This document shows positions 51,508-59,331 of a stretch of DNA of 64,000 bases, in pieces. A program made the position numbers and the translations under genes. Within the stretch, counting starts at the first letter, position 1. Every line of letters begins with the position of its first letter. Source of the DNA: Pseudonocardia endophytica (lineage in GTDB: Bacteria > Actinomycetota > Actinomycetes > Mycobacteriales > Pseudonocardiaceae); contig NZ_SMFZ01000002.1 of assembly GCF_004339565.1 (NCBI RefSeq), positions 2,418,001 through 2,482,000 of the forward strand, written 5' to 3'. The notes beneath the pieces are model-generated. The model worked only from the letters and a program-made list of their open reading frames with translations, was not told where the DNA came from and did no database searches.

Positions 51508-51654
51508 TCAGGGGGCGAACGCCCCGGAGGGGCGGGACCATCGGCCCGGGTCGCCTCCGACCGCGGTCGACGTTCGTGTTGCCGTCGGTGCCGCCGACGT
51601 GACCCGGCGCAGGTCCACGTGACGGTGGTGCGTCAGGAGGCGGAGGCGGGGCAC
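51508..51654 (-). CDS. Decayed leader peptide 7 upstream of DoxX
   Basis: From GTG 51654 the frame reads PRLRLLTHHRHVDLRRVTSA, matching leader 9 (PRSRMLTRRRHVDLRRVTAQ) almost residue for residue, but then continues APTATRT for a further 28 codons without the Cys-Arg-stop. The preceding DNA (TCGACA, GGCGATCACCGGCCCGG, CGAGGCT) also matches leader 9's promoter. It therefore looks like a related leader whose 3' end, including the TGT codon, has been replaced. Function in attenuation is probably lost. Confidence 0.6.
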   Translation of the reverse strand: MPRLRLLTHHRHVDLRRVTSAAPTATRTSTAVGGDPGRWSRPSGAFAP

Positions 51655-51695
51655 CGGCAGCCTCGCCGGGCCGGTGATCGCCTGTCGACCGGCGT

Positions 51696-52562
51696 TCAGC
51701 GGAACGCGTCGACGAGCGCGTCGCGGCAGCCGCCGACGGCGCCGGCGGGCAGGAGCAGGCGGACCGGGACGGTCAGCGACGGGGCGAACGGCCGGGCCAC
51801 CGTGCCGCACGACGTCCGGTCCACACCGGACGGGTGCACGACGGTCCAGTCCGCCCCGCCCGCGCTGATCTCCAGCGCTGCGTCCTCCACCGAGACGACG
51901 TCCCGCCCGCGCCGCGGCACGAGACCGACCTCGGCGCACCGCGCCAGGACCGCGTCGTGCAGCGTCGGGTCCGACCGGCGGGGCGGGAGCCGAAGCCGCA
52001 GATCGGCCAGAGCGTGGACGTCCACGACGGACGTCGAGGCGGCGGGGTGCGCGTGGGGCAGCAGCGCCACGACCTCGTCGTCGCCGACACCGACGGCCGT
52101 CGTCCCGTCCACGGACGTGTCCTCGCGGACGAGCGCGGTGTCGAGCGCCCCGGTCGCGACGGCCGCCGCGTGCGCGCGGGCGCTGCCCTCGACGAGCACC
52201 ACCTCCACGTCCGGGGACAGCGCGCGCACGGCGGTCAGGCCGCGGCCCAGCCGCTCGGCCAGGCCGGGAGTCGTGCCGATCCGCACGGCGCCCTCCCGTC
52301 CCTTCAGGAGGGCGTCGGCCACATCGCGCACCCGGTCGACGCCGGCCAGCGCGGCCCGCGCCTCGCCCAGCAACCGCCGCCCGGCCGCGGTCAGCACGAC
52401 CCGGTGCGGGGACCGGTCGAGCAGCCGCACGCCGAGCTCGCGCTCGAGGCGCCCGAGCTGCTGGCTCACCGCTGGTTGGACCGTGCCGAGCCGGGCCGCG
52501 GCGCGCCCGAAGTGCAGCTCCTCGGCGACCGTCACGAACGCGCGCAGCTGGCGCAGCTCCAT
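51696..52562 (-). CDS. LysR family transcriptional regulator
   Basis: The product is 288 aa. N-terminal HTH: MELRQLRAFVTVAEELHFGR, AAARLGTVQPAVSQQLGRLERELGVRLLDRS. The effector domain includes GAVRIGTTPGLAERLGRGL and DTALVREDTSVDG. Length is slightly short of the usual 300. It is divergent from the F420/flavin LLM at 52661, with 98 bases between the starts, so it probably regulates that gene. In many bacteria LysR proteins (CysB, Cbl) control sulfur scavenging, but nothing here proves that. Confidence 0.86.
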   Translation of the reverse strand: MELRQLRAFVTVAEELHFGRAAARLGTVQPAVSQQLGRLERELGVRLLDRSPHRVVLTAAGRRLLGEARAALAGVDRVRDVADALLKGREGAVRIGTTPGLAERLGRGLTAVRALSPDVEVVLVEGSARAHAAAVATGALDTALVREDTSVDGTTAVGVGDDEVVALLPHAHPAASTSVVDVHALADLRLRLPPRRSDPTLHDAVLARCAEVGLVPRRGRDVVSVEDAALEISAGGADWTVVHPSGVDRTSCGTVARPFAPSLTVPVRLLLPAGAVGGCRDALVDAFR

Positions 52563-52660
52563 CGCACCTCCTCGTGTGACCGGGCACGATCACGAACGAT
52601 GATCGCGCGCAGCGCGGTCGGCCGTTGCCGGCGCGGGCGGTCCGCGCTGCGCTGGGGGAC

Positions 52661-53605
52661 ATGAGAATCGGGCTGAGCATCGCAGGCGGCAGACCGCTGC
52701 CGGACGTCCTGACCGCGATCGAGGACGCGGGCGCCGCCGGGTACGCGCACGTGTGGCCGAACGAGACCGGCAGCTGGGACCCGCTGACCGTGCTGTCCGC
52801 GCTCGGCGGCCGCGCACCGGACGTCGAGCTGGGGACGGCCGTCGTCGCGACGTTCCCGCGCCACCCGCTCGCCCTGGCCGCGCAGGTGCTGACGACGCAG
52901 GCCGCCACCGGCGGGCGGCTGACGCTCGGGCTCGGGACCAGCCACCCGTGGGTGGTCGAGAGCCGCTACGGGCTGCGGTGGGACCGCCCGGCCGACCGCG
53001 TGCGGGAGTTCCTCGACGTGCTGACGCCCGCCCTGCGCGGGGAGGACGTCGACGTCGCAGGGACGACCGTGGGAGCACGGGGCGGTGTGGACGCCCCCGG
53101 CGTGGAGCCTCCACCGGTGCTGCTGGCCGCTCATGGCCCGCGGATGCTCGCGCTGGCCGGTGAGCGGACCGCCGGCGTGATCACGCTGTGGGCGCGCCCG
53201 GAGTACGTCGCGGACTTCGTGGTGCCGGGCGTCGACGCGGGCCGCGCGGTCGGGAGCCCGCCCGCGCGGATCGTCGTCGGGCTCAACGCTGCCGTCACGG
53301 CCGACCCGGACACGTTGCTGGCCGACGCCGCGGAGCACTTCGCGCTCGGCTCGACGATGCCGAGCTACCGCGGCACGCTCGACCGCCAGGGCGCGGGCGG
53401 CATCGAGGACATGATCGTCGCCGGGGACGAGGAGACGGTCGTGGCCCAGGTGCGGCGCCATGCCGACGCCGGTGTCACCGATCTCATCCTGTTCCCGACC
53501 GGCTCGCCCGCCGAACGGGAGCGCACGGTCGCCCTGTTCGGCGGCCTCGTGCCGGCTACCCGGCCGCACGTCCGCCGTCCTGCGGGCCCCACCGTGTCGT
53601 CGTGA
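52661..53605 (+). CDS. Luciferase-like oxidoreductase, short F420-type
   Basis: The product is 314 aa from ATG 52661 after GGGGGAC. Single LLM barrel: MRIGLSIAGGRPLPDVLTAI, ELGTAVVATFPRHPLALAAQ, TGGRLTLGLGTSHPWVVESRYGLRWDRPADRVREFLDVL and GAGGIEDMIVAGDEETVVAQVRRHADAGVTDLI. The short form without NtaA insertions is typical of actinobacterial F420-dependent LLMs. It is convergent with a paralogue at 53828-54760 across a 220-base gap. Divergent from LysR. Confidence 0.82.
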   Translation: MRIGLSIAGGRPLPDVLTAIEDAGAAGYAHVWPNETGSWDPLTVLSALGGRAPDVELGTAVVATFPRHPLALAAQVLTTQAATGGRLTLGLGTSHPWVVESRYGLRWDRPADRVREFLDVLTPALRGEDVDVAGTTVGARGGVDAPGVEPPPVLLAAHGPRMLALAGERTAGVITLWARPEYVADFVVPGVDAGRAVGSPPARIVVGLNAAVTADPDTLLADAAEHFALGSTMPSYRGTLDRQGAGGIEDMIVAGDEETVVAQVRRHADAGVTDLILFPTGSPAERERTVALFGGLVPATRPHVRRPAGPTVSS

Positions 53606-53629
53606 CCTCGCGGTCGTCGTGACCTCGCG
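53597..53629 (+). repeat. Short tandem duplication at the LLM stop codon
   Basis: TCGTCGTGACCTCGCG occurs at 53597-53612 and again at 53614-53629, a 17-base period. The first copy contains the LLM stop codon TGA, so it is a recent local duplication outside the coding region. Confidence 0.7.
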
Positions 53630-53729
53630 CTGCACGAGCGGGAGCGTCGACCCGTCCGGGCGGGTGTCAACGGGTGCGGTGCGGGACACGCGCTTGCGCG
53701 CCGGGACGTGCCGGGCACAGGATCGAGGG

Positions 53730-53855
53730 GTGAGGGGCGGAATCCGGCTGGTGGGTCGTCGCCATCTCGACCTGGCCCTGATCCCGGTCACGACGGTCAC
53801 CCACGACCACGCCGACCGGGTCGGGTCCTACCGCCTGCTCGCCGACGCAAGGTGA
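53730..53855 (+). CDS. Orphan decayed leader peptide 8 (RRHLDL)
   Basis: From GTG 53730 a 41-codon frame reads RGGIRLVGRRHLDLALIPVT and ends without Cys; the position 11 after His is Val. A -10-like CAGGAT six bases before the GTG echoes AAGGCT before leader 9. No same-strand gene follows: the next gene is on the minus strand and its 3' end overlaps this frame by 28 bases. I read it as a relic left after rearrangement; chance similarity is possible. Confidence 0.4.
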   Translation: MRGGIRLVGRRHLDLALIPVTTVTHDHADRVGSYRLLADAR

Positions 53856-54760
53856 CCGAGGTGCACGAGCGTGCGCTCCCGCTCGGCCGTGGTGCCGACG
53901 AGGCTGACGTTGACGTCGGTGGCGCCGGCCTCGGCGTAGCGGCGGAGCCCGTCGGCGACGGCGTCCTCGTCGCCTGCGACGACGATGTCGCCGGGCGTGG
54001 CGAACCCGTCGCGTTCCAGGGTGGCCGCGTACGACGGGAGCCGTGCGTACGGCGCGTGGCTGGTGGCGACGGCGTGGCGCACCCGCCGCGGGTCGTCGGT
54101 GACGGCCACCGGCAGCCCGACGACGACGCGCGGCCGCGGCCGCCCGGCGGCGTCGGCGGCCCGGGTCAGGTGCGGCACGACGTGCTCGCCGATCGTGCGC
54201 GGACCGGACAGGAACGTGATCGTCCCGTCGCCGCGCTCGCCCGCCAGCCGGAGCATCACCGGTCCGAGAGCCCCGAACAGCACCGGCACGCGCGGTCCGG
54301 CGCCGGGCACCGCCGTCGACGCGGCGTCCGAGCCGGTACCGCTCGACCCGGGAACCGCGCGGCAGTCGAGGATCGGGAGCAGCACGTCGAGGTGCTCGCG
54401 CAGTGCCGCGACCGGCCGCTCGAACGGGATCCCGTAGACCTCGAGCAGGCCGGGGTGGCTCACACCGAGTCCGAGCGCGAGTCGCCCGTGCGACGCGGCG
54501 TGGGCGGTCAGCGCCTGCGCGGCCAGCACCCGCGGGTGGCGGGGCTGGACGACGACGACCGACGCGCCCAGCTCGACACGCCCCGTCTCGCGGGCCAGCG
54601 CCGCGATGACGGTCAGCGTGTCGAACCCGTACCCCTGCGGGAGCCACACGGTGTCCACACCGGACGCCTCGGCGGCGCGGGCGCGGTTCGCCAGCTCGTC
54701 GACCACGTTGCCCACCGGGTCCGGCAACTCGGCCGCGACGTTCACTCCGATACCGATCAT
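53828..54760 (-). CDS. Luciferase-like oxidoreductase, short F420-type
   Basis: The product is 310 aa. MIGIGVNVAAELPDPVGNVV, VDTVWLPQGYGFDTLTVIAAL, RVELGASVVVVQPRHPRVLAAQ, HGRLALGLGVSHPGLLEVYGIPFERPVAALREHLDVL and FATPGDIVVAGDEDAVADGLRRYAEAGATDVN. It shares layout and the AGDE..V segment with the LLM at 52661, so the two are paralogues facing each other. It is divergent from an XRE-type regulator. F420 or FMN as cofactor is not decidable from sequence alone. Confidence 0.82.
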   Translation of the reverse strand: MIGIGVNVAAELPDPVGNVVDELANRARAAEASGVDTVWLPQGYGFDTLTVIAALARETGRVELGASVVVVQPRHPRVLAAQALTAHAASHGRLALGLGVSHPGLLEVYGIPFERPVAALREHLDVLLPILDCRAVPGSSGTGSDAASTAVPGAGPRVPVLFGALGPVMLRLAGERGDGTITFLSGPRTIGEHVVPHLTRAADAAGRPRPRVVVGLPVAVTDDPRRVRHAVATSHAPYARLPSYAATLERDGFATPGDIVVAGDEDAVADGLRRYAEAGATDVNVSLVGTTAERERTLVHLGHLASASRR

Positions 54761-54806
54761 GCGACCAGGCTGGGCGGAGTGCTCGGCCGGAACCAGGAGC
54801 CCGACG

Positions 54807-55544
54807 GTGACAGGATCCGACGCCCGGCGCCGCGAGCTCGGGCGCTGTCTGCGCGCCTATCGTGACCTGGTCCGGCCCGCCGAGGTCGGTCTGCCGGCGA
54901 CCGGGCGGCGTCGCGCGCCGGGGCTGCGGCGCGAGGAGGTCGCGATGCTCGCCGGCGTCGGGGTCACCTGGTACACGTGGCTCGAGCAGGGCCGGGTGAT
55001 GGCGTCCGGCCACGTCGTCGACGCGGTCGGACGGGTGCTCGGGATCGACGGTGCCGGCCGGGAGCACCTGCGGGCGCTGTCCCGACCGGCGGGCCTCGAC
55101 CCGTTCGCGTCCGGTCCGGAGTCGTTGCGCCCGTTGCTGGGCAGCTGGCCGTCGGATCCGGCCGTGCTGCTCGACGCGCGGATGGACGTGGTGGCGGCGA
55201 ACGCGGCGTGGACCGACGCGTTCGGCCCGCCGGCCGAGCACGTCATGGCGACCGTGGTCTCGGTCCGGCCGCTCGACGACGTGCTGCCCCTCGTGCACGC
55301 CCTCGCGCGCCGCTTCCGGATGGTCGGCGACCACCTGCCCGGTGACGAGCGGCTGACCCGTGTGCGGGAAGGCCTCCGGCGCGTCGCGCCGGGCCTCGGG
55401 CCGCTCTGGGACTGTCGCGGCGTCGGCGCGTTCGGAGGACCGGAGGCCGACGTGGCCGGGACGCGCCGCCGCGCCTACCTCCTCGGGGACACCGGGACAC
55501 CCGCGCCCGCCGCCCCCGCGGTCCTGGTCCTGCTCCCGGCCTGA
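54807..55544 (+). CDS. XRE-family regulator with MmyB-like ligand domain
   Basis: The product is 245 aa from GTG 54807 after AGGAG. The HTH reads LGRCLRAYRDLVRPAEVGLP, RRAPGLRREEVAMLAGVGVTWYTWLEQGR, the signature of the MmyB/CurR-like group. The C-terminal PAS-like domain has DPAVLLDARMDVVAANAAWTDAFGP. These proteins are common in Actinobacteria and usually regulate a divergent oxidoreductase, here the LLM at 53828-54760, whose start lies 46 bases away. Confidence 0.85.
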   Translation: MTGSDARRRELGRCLRAYRDLVRPAEVGLPATGRRRAPGLRREEVAMLAGVGVTWYTWLEQGRVMASGHVVDAVGRVLGIDGAGREHLRALSRPAGLDPFASGPESLRPLLGSWPSDPAVLLDARMDVVAANAAWTDAFGPPAEHVMATVVSVRPLDDVLPLVHALARRFRMVGDHLPGDERLTRVREGLRRVAPGLGPLWDCRGVGAFGGPEADVAGTRRRAYLLGDTGTPAPAAPAVLVLLPA

Positions 55545-55570
55545 GCGCGCGCCGACCGCACGTCGCAGTG

Positions 55571-55587
55571 CGTGGCGTGACGCCACG
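55571..55587. terminator. Short perfect hairpin between convergent regulators
   Basis: CGTGGCG-TGA-CGCCACG is a 7-bp stem with a 3-base loop, 27 bases after the XRE gene stop and 28 before the convergent HxlR stop. Candidate bidirectional terminator. Confidence 0.5.
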
Positions 55588-55614
55588 GGCCCTGCCCGCG
55601 CCCCGCTCGGCCGG

Positions 55615-56028
55615 TCATCCGAGCCCTGCCCGCCGGCGGTGGTCGTCGATCCGGGCCATGTGCTGCTCGGCCCACTCCCGCAACGCCGAGAGCGGAACCT
55701 CCAGGGAGGCACCGAGTTCGGTGAGCCGGTAGTGCACGCGTGGCGGGACGGTGTCCTCGACGCGGCGGGCGACCAGACCGTCGGCGACCAGGGTCTGCAA
55801 CGTCGTGGACAGCATCTTCTGCGAGACGCCCGGCATCCGGCGCCGCAGCTCCGTGAACCGCAGCTCGCCGCCGTCGGAGAGCGACTTCACCGCCATCGAC
55901 GTCCACTTCGTGCCGAGCCGGTCGAGCAGGCGGCGGGTCGGACAGGCCGGGGAGAACAGGTCCCCCCTCCTGGAGCCGGTCACCCCGGGGTCACCACCTG
56001 TCGTCGACGTGCCGTCTTCCGCGTCCAT
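55615..56028 (-). CDS. HxlR family transcriptional regulator
   Basis: The product is 137 aa. It starts with a Cys-containing segment SPACPTRRLLDRLGTKWTSM and the winged helix LRFTELRRRMPGVSQKMLSTTLQTLVADGLVARRVEDTVPPRVHYRLTELG, all standard for HxlR. The N-terminal Cys (about residue 29) is used by some members for quinone or aldehyde sensing. It is divergent from the hydrolase at 56086 with a palindrome between them. Confidence 0.88.
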   Translation of the reverse strand: MDAEDGTSTTGGDPGVTGSRRGDLFSPACPTRRLLDRLGTKWTSMAVKSLSDGGELRFTELRRRMPGVSQKMLSTTLQTLVADGLVARRVEDTVPPRVHYRLTELGASLEVPLSALREWAEQHMARIDDHRRRAGLG

Positions 56029-56050
56029 GGGCGATGAGTTTAGGTGATGT

Positions 56051-56067
56051 GGTCACCAGAAGTGACC
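56051..56067. promoter_or_regulatory. HxlR operator candidate
   Basis: GGTCAC-CAGAA-GTGACC is a perfect 6-5-6 inverted repeat between the divergent HxlR and hydrolase starts, 19 bases before the hydrolase ATG. Position over the hydrolase promoter/UTR suggests repression. Confidence 0.65.
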
Positions 56068-56085
56068 GAGCAGAGGGGTGCGTCC

Positions 56086-56904
56086 ATGCGGAGCGTCGCG
56101 GTGAACGGCGTCGAGCTCGCGGTCGACACGGCGGGACGGGGCTCGACGGTGGTGCTCGTGCACGGCTTCCCGCACACCGGTCTGGTGTGGACAGACGTGC
56201 GGGACCGTCTCCGCGAGGACCACCGCGTCGTCGTGCCCGACCTGCGGGGGTTCGGATCGAGCACGCGCACGGCCGAGGGGCTGGACGCCGGCACGCTGTC
56301 CCGCGACCTGGAGGAGCTGATCGAGACCCTGGACGCCGCGCCGGTCGTCGTCGTGGCGATCGACGCGGGTGTGCCGCCCGCGTTCCTGCTCGGGATGCGT
56401 CGCCCGGACCTCGTCGCGCGGCTCGTGCTGATCGAGTCGACGCTGGGGCCGCTGCCCGGCGCCGAGGCGTTCGGTGCGAACGGGCCGCCGTGGTGGTTCG
56501 GCTTCCACCAGGTGCCCGGCCTCGCCGAGCGGGTGCTGCGCGGGCACGAGGAGGAGTACGTCGCCTGGTTCCTCGACCAGGGCACGCGCGGGCGAGGCGT
56601 GCGACCGGACCTGCGTGCCGCGATGGCGCAGGCCTTCGCGCACCCGGACGCCCTGCGGTGTGCGCTCGGCGTCTACCGGGCGTTGCCGGAGAGCGGACGT
56701 CAGATCGCCCGGGCGGCGGCCGGCGCCCGGCTGTCGGTGCCCACGACGGCGGTCGGCGCCGCGCCGGTCGGCCGCGCGCTGGAGGAGCAACTGCGCGGCG
56801 TCGCCGACCACCTCGACGGGCACCTCATCGAGGACTGCGGTCACATCGTGCCGCTCGACCGGCCGGGCGAGCTCGTCGGGCTCATCCGGTCCGCGGGACG
56901 GTGA
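56086..56904 (+). CDS. Alpha/beta hydrolase, epoxide hydrolase/dehalogenase-like
   Basis: The product is 272 aa from ATG 56086 after AGAGGGG; an upstream ATG at 56044 lies in the operator. The oxyanion motif is LVHGFPHTGLVW and the nucleophile elbow is VVVVAIDAGVPPAF, with Asp93 where esterases have Ser. Asp nucleophiles define epoxide hydrolases and haloalkane dehalogenases. The catalytic His is in EDCGHIVPLDRP. The last 64 bases overlap the convergent TetR gene. Controlled by HxlR (inference). Confidence 0.84.
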   Translation: MRSVAVNGVELAVDTAGRGSTVVLVHGFPHTGLVWTDVRDRLREDHRVVVPDLRGFGSSTRTAEGLDAGTLSRDLEELIETLDAAPVVVVAIDAGVPPAFLLGMRRPDLVARLVLIESTLGPLPGAEAFGANGPPWWFGFHQVPGLAERVLRGHEEEYVAWFLDQGTRGRGVRPDLRAAMAQAFAHPDALRCALGVYRALPESGRQIARAAAGARLSVPTTAVGAAPVGRALEEQLRGVADHLDGHLIEDCGHIVPLDRPGELVGLIRSAGR

Positions 56905-57512
56905 CCGGCGACGGGCGGGAGCCGCACGGCAGGCGGTAGCGGCTCGGGGTCCGGTCGCGCCCGGAAGGACTGGATCATCAGCGCGGCGAGCCTGCGGGAC
57001 GCGGCGACCCTCGTCGTGGGCGGGGCGACGCGCACGCCCTCGTTCGCCATCAGCGCCAGCACGACGTCGGAGACGACGAGGTCCGCGCGCAGGTCACCAG
57101 CCTCCTTCGCCCGTCCGACGAGCCGCAGCAGCAGGCGGAACGCCCGTTCCCGGTCGCCTGCGGCGTGGTCGACCACCACCGCGGGCGGGGGCGTCGACGC
57201 GGCGGGGCCTGCCGACCGGTCGAGGGCGCGCGCCTCCATCAGCCTCTCCACCACCAGGGCGAAGCCCTCCCACGCGTCGTCGGTGGCCAGCCCGTCCGCG
57301 ACGATCCTCGAGCAGACCGGCATTCGCCCGGCCGCGGCGAACAGCGCGTCCCGGCCCGAGAAGTGCCGGTAGACAGTCGCGGTGCCGACCTCCGCGCGCC
57401 GGGCGATCTCGCGGACCGTGACGGCGGTGTCCCCGGTGGCGACGGCGACCCTGGTGACCGCGAGGATCCGGTTCCGGTTGTCACGGGCGTCCGAACGCTG
57501 CGGGTGTCCCAC
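56841..57512 (-). CDS. TetR family regulator
   Basis: The product is 223 aa from GTG 57512 after AGGGGGA. HTH: ILAVTRVAVATGDTAVTVREIARRAEVGTATVYRHFSGRDALFAAA. The C-terminal SbtR-like domain includes LLRLVGRAKEAGDLRADLVVSDVVLALMANEGV. It ends with a Pro/Arg-rich tail encoded antisense to the hydrolase end. It is divergent from the quinone oxidoreductase-like gene, 62 bases away, its probable target. Confidence 0.85.
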   Translation of the reverse strand: MGHPQRSDARDNRNRILAVTRVAVATGDTAVTVREIARRAEVGTATVYRHFSGRDALFAAAGRMPVCSRIVADGLATDDAWEGFALVVERLMEARALDRSAGPAASTPPPAVVVDHAAGDRERAFRLLLRLVGRAKEAGDLRADLVVSDVVLALMANEGVRVAPPTTRVAASRRLAALMIQSFRARPDPEPLPPAVRLPPVAGHRPADRMSPTSSPGRSSGTM

Positions 57513-57574
57513 TTGGACCGTCCCCCTTCTCGTTTCGGGCGTGGCCGCCCCGCGTCGACCTAGCGTCGGTGGGC

Positions 57575-58510
57575 ATGAGAGCCGTCCAGTTCGAGGAGTA
57601 CGGGCCACCGGACGTCCTGCACGTCGCGGACGTCGCCGAGCCGCACGCGGGACCGGGCGAGGTCCGGGTCGCCGTGCGGGCGTCCGGGGTGGCGGCGGGG
57701 GAGACCCTGATCCGGGCCGGAGCCGTGCGCGAGACGGTCCCGGTGACGTTTCCGTTCCGCACCGGGTTCGACGCCGCCGGCGTGGTCGACGAGGTCGGCG
57801 ACGGCGTGACCGGTACGGGTGTCGGCGACGAGGTCTTCGGCGTCGTCGCGGCGGCCACGCGCGGCGCCAACGCCGACCGCGCCGTGCTGGTCGCATGGGC
57901 CCCGAAGCCGACCGCCTGGAGCTGGGCGGAGGCGGGCGGCGCGGCGGGCTCCGTCGAGACCTCGACCCGCGTCCTCGACCGGCTCGGCATCGGTGCCGGG
58001 CAGACCCTGGTGGTCCAGGGCGCGGCCGGTGGTGTGGGCACGGTCGCCGTCCAGCTCGCGGCCGCCCGCGGAGCCACGGTCATCGGCACCGCGAGCCCAC
58101 ACAACCACGACCTGCTGCGCTCGCTCGGCGCCGAGCCGACGACGTACGGCCCGGGCCTGGTCGAGCGGGTCCGCGCGCTGGCGTCGTCCGGGGTGGATGC
58201 GGTGTTCGACTGCGCGCGCGGAGCCCTCCCGGACCTGATCGCCCTCGCTGGCGACCCGTCGCGGGTGGTCACCATCGCCGACTTCGACGCCGCCGCCCAC
58301 GGCGTGCACTTCTCGCTCAGCGCCCCTGGCGTCACGGTCGGGACGGCCGACCCACCGGCACTGCACGGCCTGGACAACGCGGTCGGTCTCGCCGACGACG
58401 GTCGGCTGCGGGTCCCGGTCGCGGCGGCGTTCGAGCTGGAACGGGCTGCTGCCGCGCACGAGCTGAGCGAGACCCGCCACGCCACCGGCAAGATCGTGTT
58501 CGTGCACTGA
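57575..58510 (+). CDS. Zinc-free quinone oxidoreductase-type MDR enzyme
   Basis: The product is 311 aa from ATG 57575. TAGCGT at 57561-57566 lies eight bases upstream, suggesting a near-leaderless mRNA. MDR features: MRAVQFEEYGPPDVLHVADV, GEVRVAVRASGVAAGETLIR, FRTGFDAAGVVDEVG and the NADPH fold TLVVQGAAGGVGTVAVQLAAARGATVIGTAS. The zinc-binding cysteines of alcohol dehydrogenases are missing, as in quinone reductases. TetR-controlled detoxification of quinones or enones is likely. Confidence 0.87.
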   Translation: MRAVQFEEYGPPDVLHVADVAEPHAGPGEVRVAVRASGVAAGETLIRAGAVRETVPVTFPFRTGFDAAGVVDEVGDGVTGTGVGDEVFGVVAAATRGANADRAVLVAWAPKPTAWSWAEAGGAAGSVETSTRVLDRLGIGAGQTLVVQGAAGGVGTVAVQLAAARGATVIGTASPHNHDLLRSLGAEPTTYGPGLVERVRALASSGVDAVFDCARGALPDLIALAGDPSRVVTIADFDAAAHGVHFSLSAPGVTVGTADPPALHGLDNAVGLADDGRLRVPVAAAFELERAAAAHELSETRHATGKIVFVH

Positions 58511-58522
58511 CCGGACCCGGTT

Positions 58523-58550
58523 CGCCCGCGGCGTCACCTACCCGCGGGCG
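58523..58550. terminator. GC hairpin overlapping the OsmC stop
   Basis: CGCCCGCGG (58523-58531) pairs with CCGCGGGCG (58542-58550). It starts 13 bases after the quinone oxidoreductase stop and covers the last codons of the convergent OsmC gene. Confidence 0.45.
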
Positions 58551-59029
58551 GCGGCGGCCGGCAGCGGGGCCGGCGTCCAGTCGTTGACGAACTCGAGTCC
58601 GCTGCGCTTGAACAGCTGCGTCACCGGGCAGCGGCGCTCGGTCTCGGAGACGAGCCGCGCGAACGCCTCGGGGGCGGCGTCCGTCTCGACGGTCGCGCGG
58701 ACCTCGACCCGATCGAAGTTCGCGTTGCCGTCGGCGCCGCCGACGAGGACGTCGGTGTCCAGGTCACCGCGGACGTCGAACGTCCAGGCGCCGAGCGTGA
58801 TGCCGAGGTCCTTCGCGACGAGGCTCGCGGTCACCTGGTTGCACGAGGTCAGCGAGCCGAGGGCGTAGAACAGCGGGCTCGGTGCGGAGTCGGCGCCTCC
58901 GAACGCGGGGTAGGCGTCGGCGTGGAAGACGTGTCCGGCGTCGCCTTCTGCGGTGAGCGTCTGGGCAACGCCGGTGCCCTCGCCGTGGACGGCGAAGGGG
59001 ACGACGCTGGGCTTGGGGGACAGTGCCAT
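58538..59029 (-). CDS. OsmC family protein
   Basis: The product is 163 aa. Family cysteines are in GSLTSCNQVTASLVAKDLG and ETERRCPVTQLFKRSG. The protein keeps the OsmC beta-strand VHGEGTGVAQTLTAEGDAGHVFHADAYPAFGG at the start. It lies 47 bases after leader 9 and is the only gene in that unit. With 42833, it is the second OsmC protein directly behind an HVDL leader, so OsmC proteins appear to be part of the sulfur-starvation response here. Hydroperoxide or persulfide substrates are both possible. Confidence 0.84.
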   Translation of the reverse strand: MALSPKPSVVPFAVHGEGTGVAQTLTAEGDAGHVFHADAYPAFGGADSAPSPLFYALGSLTSCNQVTASLVAKDLGITLGAWTFDVRGDLDTDVLVGGADGNANFDRVEVRATVETDAAPEAFARLVSETERRCPVTQLFKRSGLEFVNDWTPAPLPAAAARG

Positions 59030-59075
59030 GGGTGAGCTCCGGGGGAGAGGTCGGGCAAGGGCGGGAGGGCGCGCC

Positions 59076-59150
59076 TCACCGACAGCTCTGGGCCGTCACC
59101 CTCCGCAGGTCGACGTGACGACGACGCGTCAGCATTCGGCTGCGGGGCAT
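59076..59150 (-). CDS. Leader peptide 9 (HVDL...CR family), leaderless mRNA
   Basis: A 24-codon ORF ends TRRRHVDLRRVTAQSCR-stop. Cys is 11 residues after His and encoded TGT in CTGTCG. The promoter puts the transcription start on the ATG. It stands 47 bases before the OsmC gene, the shortest leader-to-gene distance in the set. It is the closest relative of the decayed leader 7, with shared promoter sequence. Confidence 0.8.
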   Translation of the reverse strand: MPRSRMLTRRRHVDLRRVTAQSCR

Positions 59151-59156
59151 GGGTCG

Positions 59157-59185
59157 AGCCTTGCCGGGTGGTGACCGGCTGTCAA
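59157..59185 (-). promoter_or_regulatory. Promoter of leader 9
   Basis: Minus-strand TTGACA (59185-59180), 17-base spacer, AAGGCT (59162-59157), then six bases to the leader ATG. A perfect -35 and the same geometry as the promoters of leaders 3 and 4. Confidence 0.65.
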
Positions 59186-59206
59186 TGGGGTGTGGTGCGG
59201 TCGCAA

Positions 59207-59275
59207 GCCTCTCACCTGCTGGAACAACTCCACCCGTTGACCGGACAGCCGCGCCGCCGTGGATGCTCGTCGCAT
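59207..59275 (-). repeat. Conserved 69-base element, copy 2 (possible small peptide)
   Basis: Same-strand copy of the element at 27632-27700: ATG, MRRA, LSGQ, FQQVRG, with a conserved rare AGA codon in CAGCAGGTGAGAG. It lies just upstream of leader 9's promoter and after the nitroreductase stop. As a frame it would run to 59129, across the promoter and part of leader 9. Confidence 0.5.
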
Positions 59276-59331
59276 CCATGCTGCGTGCCGACGGGCAGGG
59301 CGTTGTCCGGCGGGTGCCGCGCGGCCGAGGC

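Noticed and set aside
53650..53670. Minus-strand TTGACAC box near 53660 as the promoter of another leader
   Set aside because: No HVDL-type frame or same-strand gene follows it; it points into the 3' end of the plus-strand LLM gene.
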